Source of the DNA: Maniola hyperantus
Taxonomy: Eukaryota; Arthropoda; Insecta; Lepidoptera; Nymphalidae
Direction of reading: 5' to 3'
Assembly: GCF_902806685.2 (NCBI RefSeq)
Contig: NC_048538.1
Span: 1,860,001 to 1,924,000 of the forward strand
Length of the DNA stretch: 64,000 bases
The position numbers and the translations under genes were made by a program. The notes beneath the pieces are model-generated. The model saw only the letters and a program-made list of their open reading frames with translations. It made no database searches and was not told the origin of the DNA. Positions within the stretch are counted from its first letter, which is position 1; the number at the start of each line of letters is the position of its first letter. This document shows, one piece after another, positions 63,126-64,000 of this stretch.

Positions 63126-63559
63126 TTTAGATTAATGTTTCGAATAGCCACTCTACTCTTAGCTAAATCTCCTTGGTAACACTTCAGATCGATGGGCATA
63201 GGAATGGCTGGAAAGGGGCCAATATTTTATCAGATTGTATTATTCTTGACATATCACATACCTGTCTTGTTTGCCCGTCTAATGCATCGGTTAACACTTA
63301 ACACCTTGTTCAGCGGCATCAGAGGCGATAAAATGGTGACAAAGAGTAAATACCAATGTTGACCGTCGAAGTATCTTTTTGAAGACAAATCTAATATTTG
63401 TACCTATTCCTCTTCTGTTATTTTTTCTGTTCCTTAACATGTAACTATAGTATATATATGAGGCTTTGATTAAGTTGGTCTTGATTTTCTGACGTTATTT
63501 ACTAACGCGGTACAAGCCTGAAAGACTGACAGAAAACTTTATCTTAGAAATGAGTATAT
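63126..63559. other. Unassigned intronic sequence
   Basis: No recognisable feature. Confidence 0.4.
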
Positions 63560-63854
63560 CATCATCATGATCAACCCATCGCCGGCTCACTACAGAGCAC
63601 GGGTCTCCTCTCGGAGTGAGAAGGGTTTGACCATAGTCTACCACGCTGGCCATGTGCGGATTGGTAGACTTCACACACCTTTGAGAACATTATGGAGAAC
63701 TCTCAGGTATGCAGGTTTCCTCACGATGTTTTCCTTCACCGTTCAAGCAAGTGACATTTAATTACTTAAAACCCACATAACTCCGAAAAGTTAGAGGTGC
63801 GTGCCGGGCATCGAACCCCCGACCTCCGATTAGGAGGCGGACGTCCTAACCACT
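63560..63854 (-). mobile_element. tRNA-SINE (GAT-tail family), near full length
   Basis: 'atcatcatcatgatcaaccc', 'ctacagagcacgggtctcct', 'gaaggtttgaccatagtct'-like body, 'cctcacgatgttttccttca', 'gaggtgcgtgccgggcatcg' and 'aggcggacgtcctaaccact'. The last 12 bp of the head are missing. The plus ORF at 63567-63761 is an artefact. Confidence 0.8.
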
Positions 63855-63915
63855 GTATATGTGTATATAATATAATGTATATTATAAAGTGACGCAGTAG
63901 CTTCATATTTCATAC

Positions 63916-64000
63916 CTAGCTTATGCCCACGACTTCGTTCGCGTGGAATTAGGTTTTTAAAAATCCCGTGGGAACTCTTTGATTTTCCGGGATAAAAAGT
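63916..64000 (-). mobile_element. Helitron-like family B, cut by the window edge
   Basis: 'ctagcttatgcccacgactt', 'cgttcgcgtggaattaggtt', 'aaaatcccgtgggaactctt' and 'gattttccgggataaaaagt' continue past base 64000. Confidence 0.65.

Larger units (their letters stand above)
30754..64000 (-). other. Upstream integrin alpha intron, at least 33 kb, runs off the window
   Basis: The exon at 30593-30753 begins in mid-codon, so an upstream coding exon must exist. I searched the minus strand for an exon ending in TG before a GT donor and encoding a 'GSYFGYS'-type segment and found none. The upstream exon probably lies beyond 64000. That all of this interval is one intron is an inference; an unrecognised short exon or a nested gene cannot be excluded. 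Confidence 0.55.

Overview
This window is nuclear DNA from an insect, most probably a ditrysian moth or butterfly. It is AT-rich and almost free of long open reading frames. It is packed with short repeats that I recognise as lepidopteran in style: tRNA-derived SINEs ending in GAT/ATG runs, RTE-like and jockey/CR1-like LINE stubs, nonautonomous Helitron-like elements carrying an 'acttcgtccgcgtgga' block, and several MITE families. No bacterial features (operons, Shine-Dalgarno sites, CRISPR arrays) are present.

One real gene is supported. Two minus-strand exons, 30593-30753 and 8973-9070, have good splice sites and matching phases. Joined, they read continuously as part of the N-terminal beta-propeller of an integrin alpha subunit, with the landmarks ILVGAP, GAVYRC and QWFGAT. 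The intron between them is about 21.5 kb. No further exon was found to the left (at least 9 kb) or to the right (at least 33 kb). The whole window is therefore best read as the inside of one long integrin alpha gene transcribed right to left. Signal-peptide exons would lie beyond base 64000, and the rest of the propeller, the leg and the transmembrane exons before base 1.

Layout. 1-8972: downstream intron with a foldback MITE, a tRNA-SINE, a CRE-palindrome MITE and Helitron-like copies. 8973-9070: second integrin exon, with a Helitron-like element 43 bp upstream of its acceptor. 9071-30592: large intron with hAT MITEs showing perfect 8-bp target duplications, LINE ORF2 stubs, SINEs and several hairpin elements. 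30593-30753: first integrin exon, with a LINE stub close to its acceptor. 30754-64000: upstream intron with a 256-bp AAAAT array nested in a SINE, a duplicated Helitron-like end, inverted copies of shared elements, nested insertions and two striking palindromes.

Two short open stretches (51120-51359 minus and 34043-34260 plus) look somewhat protein-like but are unassigned. No new enzymatic system was found. The most interesting material is how the repeats are built and nested, and how close some sit to the integrin splice sites. All family assignments rest on reading the sequence and on general knowledge of these element classes; no database search was possible.
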